From positions 1 through 17,402 of the forward strand of contig CAYZRX010000080.1 in NCBI GenBank assembly GCA_964480945.1: a DNA stretch of 17,402 nucleotides. Reading direction: 5' to 3'. The notes under the pieces are model-generated. The model worked only from the letters and a program-made list of their open reading frames with translations. It was not told the origin of the DNA and searched no databases. Shown here in pieces: positions 1-6,790 of the stretch; positions within the stretch are counted from its first letter, which is position 1, and each line of letters opens with the position of its first letter. The position numbers were made by a program, and so were the translations under genes. The stretch is from VGWB01 sp964480945. GTDB taxonomy: Bacteria > Bacteroidota > Ignavibacteria > UBA10030.

Positions 1-341
1 ACTTGATCGGCGAGCGGGAACTGCGCATGATGAAGCCGACGGCTATTCTCGTCAACACGGCAAGGGGGGCAATCGTGAATGCAGAGGCTCTTGCGAAGGC
101 ATGCAAGGAAGGCTGGATTGCCGGGGCTGGAATTGACGTGTTCGAAAAGGAACCTCCGGAAGTCGATTTTGTCCTCCGGGGTATTCCTAACGTGATCCTC
201 ACCCCACACCTTTCCTGGTATTCTGAAGACGCCGGCTGGAGCATCCGTGAAAAGATCTTGGAAGATGTGTACCGGTATCTTGATGGACGCCCCCCTCGAT
301 TCCCCGTAAATTCCGTTTCGAGAGAGTCCCATGCCACTTGA
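1..341 (+). CDS. D-isomer-specific 2-hydroxyacid dehydrogenase, C-terminal part (5' cut by window edge)
   Basis: This is the NAD-binding and C-terminal catalytic part of a D-2-hydroxyacid dehydrogenase, which interconverts 2-oxoacids and D-2-hydroxyacids using NAD(P)H. The reading frame is already open at base 3, and about 112 residues are visible. The family is normally about 310-340 aa, so roughly two thirds lies outside the window. Visible motifs are 'MKPTAILVNTARG' with the substrate-binding Arg, 'GAGIDVFEKEPP' with the acidic partner of the catalytic His, and 'ILTPHLSWYSEDA' with the catalytic His. The 'H-x-x-WYSE' variant is common in the CtBP/phosphoglycerate-dehydrogenase-like branch. 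The gene ends in TGA at 339-341 and overlaps the next gene by 11 nt, which indicates co-transcription and probably translational coupling. The substrate cannot be told from this fragment; a sugar-acid or hydroxypyruvate-like 2-oxoacid is plausible from the context. Confidence 0.9.
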   Translation, partial: LIGERELRMMKPTAILVNTARGAIVNAEALAKACKEGWIAGAGIDVFEKEPPEVDFVLRGIPNVILTPHLSWYSEDAGWSIREKILEDVYRYLDGRPPRFPVNSVSRESHAT

Positions 342-1605
342 TGGCACAGCGCTCGAACGCGCGGTACGGGCGCACGTCGATGACACCATTGCGTTCCTTT
401 GTGACATCATTCGCATCCCTTCTGTGCGAGGCAAGGAGGGGTCTGTCATTCGAATGATCCATGATCATCTTCACAGCTTCTGCTCTCGGGCAGAGCTCAT
501 GCAAATTCCTGAGTCGTTTGTGGAAGATCCGGGATACAGCTGGCCCATCCCCGGACTCACATATGAAGATACACAAAACCTCCGTTTGACCATTCTTGGC
601 TCCGATCCATCGGCTCGAAGTCTGATCCTGAATGCCCACGCTGACGTTGTGCCTCCGTCAAGCAACCAGATCAATGCATTCATTCCGGAAGTCAGAAACG
701 GCATAATCTACGGCCGTGGAGCATGCGACGACAAAGGTCAGATTGCCGTCATCTACCTCCTGCTTCGGACACTTGCTGGCCTTGGTCTCCGCCCGCGTGG
801 GGCCATCACTTGTGAGATTGTAATCGAAGAAGAAAACGGGGGAAACGGGACGTTGTTTATGACCCGTCATCCAGTTCACGCGGACGCAGCGATCGTCATG
901 GAGCCCTCTGGCGGGAAGGTGTTTGCGGCCGTGCGCGGCGCGGTGTGGTTCGAACTGATCATAACAGGTCGTGCGGGCCACAGCGGAAGCGCAAGCGATG
1001 TTGTAAGTGCCCTTAAAGAAGCAGTCAAAGCCATGGGTGTTCTTGAGGAGTACCATGATCGGCTTCTGGCTGCGTCACGCGGCACTTATTCGCTCTTTGA
1101 TGTGTACGACAATCCCATGCCGATCACCTTCGGGCTTCTCAACACCGGCGACTGGCCCGCGATCGCCCCAGCATCAGCGATCGTAAAAGGTGTCTTTGGA
1201 TTCCTTCCCAATACGACCGTCCGTGCTGTCCAGAACGGGATGATTGACGCCATCAGGAATTCACGCCATGAGTATCTGCGTGAGCACTGCACCATCAAGT
1301 TCAACATGCTGAACAACGAAGGCAACACGCTCCCCGTCGATCACCCCCTTGTTCAGGAACTCGCGAAAGCTGCAGCAGAGGCAGGTTATCCCGGTGAGAT
1401 CTCCGCCATGACGGCAGCGTGTGACGCCTGGCAGTATAGCACCAAGCTCAACATCCCGACGGTGGTTCTGGGGGCCGGGAGCCTCAAGTATGCGCACTCA
1501 AACGAAGAACAGGTCGCCGTTGAAGATATTTGTCGCACTGCAATAACACTGATTCGATTTCTTGATTACTGGTGTGGTTTCAACGACGCCGCGCGGCACA
1601 GCTGA
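331..1605 (+). CDS. M20 family metallo-amidohydrolase (ArgE/DapE/carboxypeptidase-like)
   Basis: A 424-aa cytoplasmic zinc hydrolase of the M20 clan, whose members cleave amide bonds in N-acyl amino acids, dipeptides or carbamoyl compounds. The full metal site is visible: H103 in 'NAHADVV', bridging D133 in 'GRGACDDKG', the general base and ligand pair E167/E168 in 'EEENGG', E191 in 'MEPSGG', and the last ligand H389 in 'KYAHSNEEQV'. The dimerisation (lid) domain begins near residue 205 with 'GRAGHSGS', whose His usually completes the partner's active site. No signal peptide is present. The ATG at 331 lies inside the end of the preceding dehydrogenase gene. The length is normal for the family. 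The neighbours suggest it removes an acyl or amino-acid substituent from a breakdown product, but that is inference and the sequence does not fix the specificity. Confidence 0.9.
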   Translation: MPLDGTALERAVRAHVDDTIAFLCDIIRIPSVRGKEGSVIRMIHDHLHSFCSRAELMQIPESFVEDPGYSWPIPGLTYEDTQNLRLTILGSDPSARSLILNAHADVVPPSSNQINAFIPEVRNGIIYGRGACDDKGQIAVIYLLLRTLAGLGLRPRGAITCEIVIEEENGGNGTLFMTRHPVHADAAIVMEPSGGKVFAAVRGAVWFELIITGRAGHSGSASDVVSALKEAVKAMGVLEEYHDRLLAASRGTYSLFDVYDNPMPITFGLLNTGDWPAIAPASAIVKGVFGFLPNTTVRAVQNGMIDAIRNSRHEYLREHCTIKFNMLNNEGNTLPVDHPLVQELAKAAAEAGYPGEISAMTAACDAWQYSTKLNIPTVVLGAGSLKYAHSNEEQVAVEDICRTAITLIRFLDYWCGFNDAARHS

Positions 1606-1616
1606 TGGGGAACGGC

Positions 1617-2666
1617 ATGAAAGCACTGGTAAAAACACAAAAAGGGAAAGGGTTCGTTGAGGTGCTGGACGTGCCTTTGCCGACAATCGACGAGTCAGAC
1701 GTGCTCATCGCGGTCAAGGCGTGCGGTGTGTGTGGGACGGATCTTCATATTTACCATGACGAATTTCCCTATTGGCCTCCGGTCATCCTGGGTCACGAGT
1801 TCAGCGGAGAAATTGCTGCCGTAGGCGGCAAGGTAGTCGGCTGGAAGATAGGCGATCGAGTAGTCGGCGAACCGCACACGTTGGCCTGCGGTTCGTGCTA
1901 TTTGTGTCGGACGGGGAATCCTCAGATCTGTGCACAGAAGCGATCGCCCGGTTGGGGTATCGATGGGGCGTTCGCGTCGCTGATGCGATGGCCCGAGCCG
2001 CATCTTCTGCATCGCGTGCCGGAGTCCTTAGACTTTGACGTGGCCGCCCTGGCGGAGCCGCTCGCGAACGTGGTGACCGACGTGGTTCTCACTCAATCGA
2101 TCATTCCCGGTGATGTGGTCGCTGTTGCTGGTCCCGGTCCCATCGGCGTCATGGCCTGTCTGGTTGCTAAGTATGCTGGCGCACGGTATGTGGCAATCCT
2201 CGGTACAAACGATGATGAGAGCACCCGCCTCCCTCTCTGCCGTCACCTGCCGGCGATTGACTCGGTGATCAATGTTCAGAGGGAAGATGTCGTGACTCAC
2301 ATAACAGAACTGACTGGCGGACGTGGGGTTGACACATTCATTGAGGCATCTGGATCGCCTGCCGCGTTTGTGACTGGTGCTCGAATTGTCAAGAAGCTCG
2401 GGACTGTGACTGCAATAGGGCTGACGGGCAAACCCGCGGTTGACTTCCCATACGACCAGTTTATGATGAAATCCATCCGGTATCTATTCAATGTGTCCAC
2501 GAAATACGAAGCGTGGGACCGAGCGCTGAACATTCTCGCCGCCGATCCCACGTCATACCGGAAGCTGATAACACACTCGGCTGATCTTGCGCGGTGGGCA
2601 GCCGTTTTCGGGGACCTCGAACAGAAAAAGGGATTGAAGGCCATTTTTGCGTTTTCCCAGGCCTGA
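1617..2666 (+). CDS. Zinc-dependent medium-chain alcohol/polyol dehydrogenase (threonine/sorbitol dehydrogenase-like)
   Basis: A 349-aa MDR-superfamily NAD(P)-dependent dehydrogenase that oxidises a secondary alcohol, typically of a polyol, sugar or threonine. Visible motifs are the catalytic zinc site C39 ('GVCGTD') with H60-E61 ('ILGHEFSG') and E147 ('LAEPLA'); the structural zinc lobe C91, C94, C97 and C105 ('CGSCYLCRTGNPQIC'); and the Rossmann loop 'VAVAGPGPIG' near residues 168-177. The ATG at 1617 was chosen because 'MKALVKT' is the usual family N-terminus and a GGGGA stretch lies just upstream. Another ATG at 1605 overlaps the previous stop codon and would add four residues. It sits 11 nt after the M20 gene. 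A member that oxidises a sugar or sugar-acid hydroxyl would suit an operon also carrying three Gfo/Idh/MocA proteins, but the true substrate is unknown. Confidence 0.92.
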   Translation: MKALVKTQKGKGFVEVLDVPLPTIDESDVLIAVKACGVCGTDLHIYHDEFPYWPPVILGHEFSGEIAAVGGKVVGWKIGDRVVGEPHTLACGSCYLCRTGNPQICAQKRSPGWGIDGAFASLMRWPEPHLLHRVPESLDFDVAALAEPLANVVTDVVLTQSIIPGDVVAVAGPGPIGVMACLVAKYAGARYVAILGTNDDESTRLPLCRHLPAIDSVINVQREDVVTHITELTGGRGVDTFIEASGSPAAFVTGARIVKKLGTVTAIGLTGKPAVDFPYDQFMMKSIRYLFNVSTKYEAWDRALNILAADPTSYRKLITHSADLARWAAVFGDLEQKKGLKAIFAFSQA

Positions 2667-2679
2667 TCTGTACCTCTTT

Positions 2680-2685
2680 GGGAGG
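2680..2685 (+). promoter_or_regulatory. Shine-Dalgarno that decides the start of the first Gfo/Idh/MocA gene
   Basis: GGGAGG lies 7 nt before the ATG at 2693 but only 1 nt before the in-frame ATG at 2687. It therefore supports 2693 as the start. The frame stays open upstream into the previous gene, but those residues do not resemble the family. Confidence 0.75.
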
Positions 2686-2692
2686 GATGTAT

Positions 2693-3709
2693 ATGAAAAC
2701 TCGAATTGCGGTCGTCGGAACGGGGATCATGGGAAGGGGAGCTGTCATGGTGTGGCAGCGATACCCCGGGGTTGAAGTGGTCGCCGTATGCGACACTGAC
2801 ACCGAGAAGGCCCGCAAGGTCGCGACGGAATTTGGTATTCCCAAGTTCTACGGGAGCCATCGCGAACTTCTCGACAAGGAGCAAACTGATGCCATCCACG
2901 TCAACACTCCCGACTGGGCACACCGCGATCCGGTGATCGATTCACTGAATGCGGGGAAACACGTGCTTGTGGAGAAGCCGATGACCACGGACCTCTCCGA
3001 AGCCGACGAGATCGTTCGCGCGGTCGAACAGACCGGCTTGATCCTGCAAGTATCATTCAACCACCGCTGGCTCTCGGTCTATCACAAGGTTTTCAGCGAT
3101 ATCCAAAATGGGAGCATCGGAGAATGTCTGCTTGGGTTTGCAAAGAAAAACAATCCAATCTTGATTCCCACAGAGTGGCTTCCCTGGTCGGGCAAGAGTA
3201 CGTCTGCCTGGTTTCTCTCCTCGCACGACATCGACCTGATGTGCTGGTGGAGCCACGCCATGGGCACTGAAGTCTACGCCACCGGCGCAAAGAAGGTTCT
3301 CAGGGCCCGAGGCATCGACACCTATGATGCCATCCAGGCGCAGGTTCGATTCAACACAGGCTTCTTTGCTACGTTCGAGTCTGCATGGATTTATTCGAAC
3401 AAAAGCCCCTACCTCCCAGACTCCTACATGGAAGTAATCGGCACCGATGGGCATGTGTTCATGGATAGGAAGGCGGAAGCCATCGAAATGGCAACGAAAG
3501 ATACCTATGCCTATCCGCGGACTTTCCTGAATTACAGGGTATTCGACAAATGGGTGGGTGCGTTGCCCAGCTGCATGTATAGCTTTATCGACGCCATCGA
3601 ACAGAAGAGGGAGCCGTTCGTCACTGCCAAGGACGGTCGGAAGGTCACAGCGATTCTCGACGCAATTCACCGGTCGCTCGCCTCGGGCAAACCGGAAAAG
3701 GTCCTCTAG
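2693..3709 (+). CDS. Gfo/Idh/MocA family oxidoreductase (copy 1)
   Basis: A 338-aa NAD(P)-dependent sugar or inositol oxidoreductase. The N-terminal Rossmann domain starts directly with 'RIAVVGTGIMGRG' (residues 4-16). The conserved 'HVLVEKPMTTD' (EKP at 94-96) carries the active-site Lys. The C-terminal half has the typical catalytic 'SSHDIDLMCWW' stretch with H178, D179 and D181. There is no signal peptide, so it should act in the cytoplasm. The start at ATG 2693 is set by a GGGAGG ribosome site. The stop codon TAG at 3707-3709 forms part of the AGGAG ribosome site of the next gene, so the two are probably co-translated. The family oxidises or epimerises sugar hydroxyls, often making 3-keto sugars, and some members reduce or dehydrate sugar acids. 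The specificity here is undetermined. It is clearly diverged from the other two copies in the operon. Confidence 0.93.
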   Translation: MKTRIAVVGTGIMGRGAVMVWQRYPGVEVVAVCDTDTEKARKVATEFGIPKFYGSHRELLDKEQTDAIHVNTPDWAHRDPVIDSLNAGKHVLVEKPMTTDLSEADEIVRAVEQTGLILQVSFNHRWLSVYHKVFSDIQNGSIGECLLGFAKKNNPILIPTEWLPWSGKSTSAWFLSSHDIDLMCWWSHAMGTEVYATGAKKVLRARGIDTYDAIQAQVRFNTGFFATFESAWIYSNKSPYLPDSYMEVIGTDGHVFMDRKAEAIEMATKDTYAYPRTFLNYRVFDKWVGALPSCMYSFIDAIEQKREPFVTAKDGRKVTAILDAIHRSLASGKPEKVL

Positions 3710-3712
3710 GAG
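3708..3712 (+). promoter_or_regulatory. AGGAG ribosome binding site overlapping the upstream stop codon
   Basis: AGGAG begins on the second base of the TAG stop of the first Gfo/Idh/MocA gene and lies 6 nt before the ATG at 3719. This arrangement favours translational coupling of the two genes. Confidence 0.7.
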
Positions 3713-3718
3713 CACCCT

Positions 3719-4387
3719 ATGGAATTCCCGACCGAGCAAGACCTACTTCAGTACCTCGAGCAGCATGCCTACGCGGCAGCCTTCTCGGACATTCTAGATG
3801 AAATGGGCTACCGGTCACAGGCCGTCTCTCCGGACACACCCATACGTCCCCTTTGCGATACGTTTGTTTCTATGGGGCGTGCGGTCACTCTTCTCAACGC
3901 CCCTGACACCAACGAAGAAGAACCCTACGAGCTTGTCATCAAGTGTATCGATGCACTATCCCCCGGATCGATCTTGGTAACAACGGGGAAAGAACATCTG
4001 ACAACGGGGATCATGGGCGAACTCACTGCGACTGCCCTCCGCGTCAAGAAGTGCCGAGGCGCCATCGTGAACGGCTATACGCGTGATTCACGAAAGCTGA
4101 TCAACATGGGCTATCCAACCTTCGCGTGGGGCACCTCGCCAATCGACACGACCGGGAGGGTCCGCGTTGTCGACTACAACATCCCGATCACGATCGGTGG
4201 GGTGATCATCACACCGGGGGACCTGGTGTTTGCAGACCTTGACGGTATCATGGTAATCCCCAGGGCTGCCGAAAAGGAAGTTATCGACAAAGTGGTTGAT
4301 CGGATCGGCACGGAACATGCCGTCCGCAGAGAACTTGCGGAAGGCAAGGCCATGTCCGAAGTGTGGTCCAAGTACAGAGTCCTCTGA
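3719..4387 (+). CDS. RraA-family protein (4-hydroxy-4-methyl-2-oxoglutarate aldolase/oxaloacetate decarboxylase-like)
   Basis: A 222-aa member of the RraA/HMG-CHA aldolase family: divalent-metal class II enzymes that cleave 4-hydroxy-2-oxo acids and often decarboxylate oxaloacetate. The name-giving E. coli RraA is an RNase E inhibitor. Family landmarks are 'GIMGELTATA' (G100-E101), 'GAIVNGYTRDSRKL' with the catalytic/metal pair R122-D123, and the C-terminal 'GDLVFADLDGIMVIP' (168-181). The usual Asp in 'V-D-G-x-x-R-D' is Asn118 here, while R122-D123 are intact. A catabolic aldolase role is much more likely than RNase control because the gene sits inside a sugar-acid-type operon. It would cleave a 2-oxo-acid intermediate produced by the neighbouring dehydrogenases; this is inference. 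The gap to the next gene is 77 nt, the largest within the run. Confidence 0.88.
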   Translation: MEFPTEQDLLQYLEQHAYAAAFSDILDEMGYRSQAVSPDTPIRPLCDTFVSMGRAVTLLNAPDTNEEEPYELVIKCIDALSPGSILVTTGKEHLTTGIMGELTATALRVKKCRGAIVNGYTRDSRKLINMGYPTFAWGTSPIDTTGRVRVVDYNIPITIGGVIITPGDLVFADLDGIMVIPRAAEKEVIDKVVDRIGTEHAVRRELAEGKAMSEVWSKYRVL

Positions 4388-4433
4388 CACCGGGGGAGAG
4401 GACGCCGTGAGCAGGCCCACGGGAAGGGTTGAA

Positions 4434-4442
4434 TGTTATGAT
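4434..4442 (+). promoter_or_regulatory. Possible internal promoter (extended -10 type)
   Basis: TGTTATGAT matches the extended -10 pattern TGnTATAAT with one mismatch. It lies in the only sizeable gap (77 nt) inside the operon, 22 nt before the ATG at 4465. No convincing -35 box stands at the right distance, and promoters in the Bacteroidota side of the tree can follow a different consensus, so this is only a candidate. Confidence 0.25.
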
Positions 4443-4464
4443 GTGATACGAGGAGCAATTACAC

Positions 4465-5496
4465 ATGGATGAGGTTCGCATTGGCATCATCGGTTCCGGC
4501 TTCATGGGGCGTACGCACGCCGAGGCGTTTGCGAAATACACCCGGGGGGGCCGACTTGTTGGCGTGTATGGTGGCTCAAGATCGGAGGAGCTTGCGCGTG
4601 ATTATTCCGTGAACGTTGAACAATCTCTGACGAGTCTCCTTCAACGGAGCGACGTCGACGCGGTTGTGATTACCACGCCTCAGAACGTCCACGTGGAGCA
4701 GGTCATTGAGGCTGCGCGGCATCGTAAGCATGTCCTTTTGGAAAAACCGATGGGAGTGACCCTTGAGGAATGCCGGGCCATGAACAACGCCTGCAAGGAT
4801 GCAGGAGTCAACTTGATGGTCGGCTTCACCCAGCGTTATCGGCGGGGCAACATCGAGGCAAAGAAGATTATCGACAGCGGACAAGTCGGTAGAATCAGAA
4901 TGATCCGAGAAACGATGATCGGGGTCGACGGCTGCAATGTCTACCCAGCCTGGCAGCGGAAAGGAGAAAATCGCGGCACGCTGCTCGGCTATGGTGTGCA
5001 CAGCATCGACCGAATCCGATGGTTCACAGGCAATGAGGTGCAATCTGTGATGGCGCATTGCCTCTCACCAGAAGGAGTGGAAGCGGAGTACTCTACGATG
5101 CTCTTTCTGCGACTGACGCGTGACCAGTCGGCTTCTCTGCTGTGCGATATGGAATGTCCGGCGCCGGGATTTCCCCATGCAGGGTTCCATTCGTGGATCA
5201 TTGGCGAGAGAGGGATCATCGATCTCGATGCATATGGCGAGTTGAGGGTAGGGATCAATGGCAAGTGGGAACAGGTATTTCGGCAGGCACCCATCGACTG
5301 GCAGAAAGAGGGGAAATTTGCACCTGCCCGGATGCAATCATATCAGGATCAAGACCAGGAGTTTATCGACAGCATTCTTGAGCAACGTCAGCCCGCCGTT
5401 ACTGGGCTTGACGGAGAGCAGGCGGTTGCAGTAGCCCTCGCAGCGTATGACTCGTCGCGGCTCAAACGTTCCGTCGCGCTCCCGTTGGTAGTCTGA
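4465..5496 (+). CDS. Gfo/Idh/MocA family oxidoreductase (copy 2)
   Basis: A 343-aa NAD(P)-dependent oxidoreductase of the Gfo/Idh/MocA family. The Rossmann loop 'IGIIGSGFMGRTHAEAF' opens the protein (residues 6-22). The EKP motif is at 93-95 ('HVLLEKPMGV'). The catalytic region 'LGYGVHSIDRIRWFTG' contains H179 and D182, equivalent to the H-D pair of the family. The C-terminal beta-sheet domain is complete, ending near 'DGEQAVAVALAAYDSSR', where family members usually close. The start at ATG 4465 is supported by AGGAG at 4451-4455, 9 nt upstream. It has no signal peptide. Its N-terminus ('GFMGxTHA') is closer to copy 3 than to copy 1. The reaction is probably oxidation, reduction or epimerisation of a cyclic sugar or sugar acid; the exact substrate is not visible. 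Confidence 0.93.
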   Translation: MDEVRIGIIGSGFMGRTHAEAFAKYTRGGRLVGVYGGSRSEELARDYSVNVEQSLTSLLQRSDVDAVVITTPQNVHVEQVIEAARHRKHVLLEKPMGVTLEECRAMNNACKDAGVNLMVGFTQRYRRGNIEAKKIIDSGQVGRIRMIRETMIGVDGCNVYPAWQRKGENRGTLLGYGVHSIDRIRWFTGNEVQSVMAHCLSPEGVEAEYSTMLFLRLTRDQSASLLCDMECPAPGFPHAGFHSWIIGERGIIDLDAYGELRVGINGKWEQVFRQAPIDWQKEGKFAPARMQSYQDQDQEFIDSILEQRQPAVTGLDGEQAVAVALAAYDSSRLKRSVALPLVV

Positions 5497-5522
5497 CACT
5501 TTGGATTGTGTGATGACCCTTT

Positions 5523-6746
5523 ATGAACCGACGCAAGTTTTTTACAACTAGCATGCTTGGGATCCCGGGGCTGTTAAACATCGTGAATGTTCCTCCACTT
5601 CTACAGACCTTCTTCTACTATTTGTGGAACTGGGAGACCTGGCGCACCATCACCGGCACAAAGCCGCAGAGGTATGCATCTGATCAAGTCGGTAAACGGG
5701 AGCTTGTCGACTTACTACGTCTCAACGGACGTCGGATTTCCACGCCACAAGAGTGGATCGCCAAACGAGAGGAGATTAAACATCTGCTTCTGCAGGTGAT
5801 GGGTAACTTTCCTCCGTTGACCACGCTACTGAATCCCAGAATTGTTGAAGAGAAGGAGTTCGAGAAGTACATCAGACGAAAAGTCATCTATACGTCGGAA
5901 CTAGGCGATGATATTCCCGCGTATCTGTTTCTCCCGAAAGATGGTGCCAAGAAACATCCGGCGATTCTTTGCGCGCACCAGACCAATCCATACGGTAAAC
6001 GCGAAGCGGCTGGCATAGACGGAGATCCGGCAATGGCGCTGGCTCCGAGATTAGCAGAACGTGGATACGTAACGCTTGCACCGGATGAAATCTGCTTTGG
6101 TGAACGGCACAATCCGCTGCTTGGTCACTACGGTGACGCCATCGCGTTCTACAGGAAGCACAAGCTCTGGTCGGTCGCCGGAAAGATGATCTGGGACAAA
6201 TCTCGAGCGATCGATTATCTCTGGACTCTTGATGAAGTAGACCCACAGCGGATCGGCGCGATTGGCCACTCTCACGGAGGCTACGGATCGCTCCATGCCG
6301 CCGCATTCGATGACCGGATACAGGCTGTTGTCTCGAGCTGTGGGTTTACGACCTTCCGTGCCGACGGGAATACCTTCCGCTGGTCTCACGCAACGCCAAT
6401 TATGCCCAAACTTGGTTTCTACCTCGGCGGCCGAAAAATGACGTGGGAAACATTCCAGCAATTCAAGCTGAAAGAAGTCAATCAGGTCCCCTTCGATTGG
6501 CACCACATTCTTGCACTGATTGCTCCGCGCGCTCTCTTTCTTTCCGTTTCGCTTGACGATGAAGTCTTCCCGGGCGGCGAGAGCATCCGGAGTGAAGTGC
6601 TACCCCGCATTGAGCCGATCTATGATCTCTACAAGAGCCGGGAGAGACTCGAAGGGCATTTCTTCCGCGGCGGCCACAGCTTCCCCGATGAAGCCCAGCA
6701 GGAAGCCTTTGCCTGGCTTGACCGATGGCTGAAAGGGGAAAGCTGA
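5523..6746 (+). CDS. Tat-exported alpha/beta hydrolase (dienelactone hydrolase/acetyl-xylan-esterase-like)
   Basis: A 407-aa alpha/beta hydrolase likely exported to the periplasm. The N-terminus 'MNRRKFFTTSMLG' has a twin-arginine-like RRxFF motif followed by a hydrophobic stretch. The nucleophile elbow is 'IGHSHGGYG' with S250. The acid is probably D345 or D346 ('SLDDEVFPGG') and the base H385 ('GGHSFPDE'), giving a complete Ser-Asp-His triad. 'AILCAHQTNPYGK' (148-159) fits the oxyanion-hole strand. A helical N-terminal extension (about residues 50-115) precedes the core. Such proteins are often annotated as putative acetyl-xylan esterases in carbohydrate loci. Placed directly before a polysaccharide lyase, it probably removes ester groups (acetyl, methyl or similar) from the same polymer. 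No strong ribosome site is visible before ATG 5523. A peptidase activity cannot be excluded. Confidence 0.85.
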   Translation: MNRRKFFTTSMLGIPGLLNIVNVPPLLQTFFYYLWNWETWRTITGTKPQRYASDQVGKRELVDLLRLNGRRISTPQEWIAKREEIKHLLLQVMGNFPPLTTLLNPRIVEEKEFEKYIRRKVIYTSELGDDIPAYLFLPKDGAKKHPAILCAHQTNPYGKREAAGIDGDPAMALAPRLAERGYVTLAPDEICFGERHNPLLGHYGDAIAFYRKHKLWSVAGKMIWDKSRAIDYLWTLDEVDPQRIGAIGHSHGGYGSLHAAAFDDRIQAVVSSCGFTTFRADGNTFRWSHATPIMPKLGFYLGGRKMTWETFQQFKLKEVNQVPFDWHHILALIAPRALFLSVSLDDEVFPGGESIRSEVLPRIEPIYDLYKSRERLEGHFFRGGHSFPDEAQQEAFAWLDRWLKGES

Positions 6747-6790
6747 TAGGTGCCCTGTCCGCTCATGAGCCAACCCGTAGGGAGTCTTCT

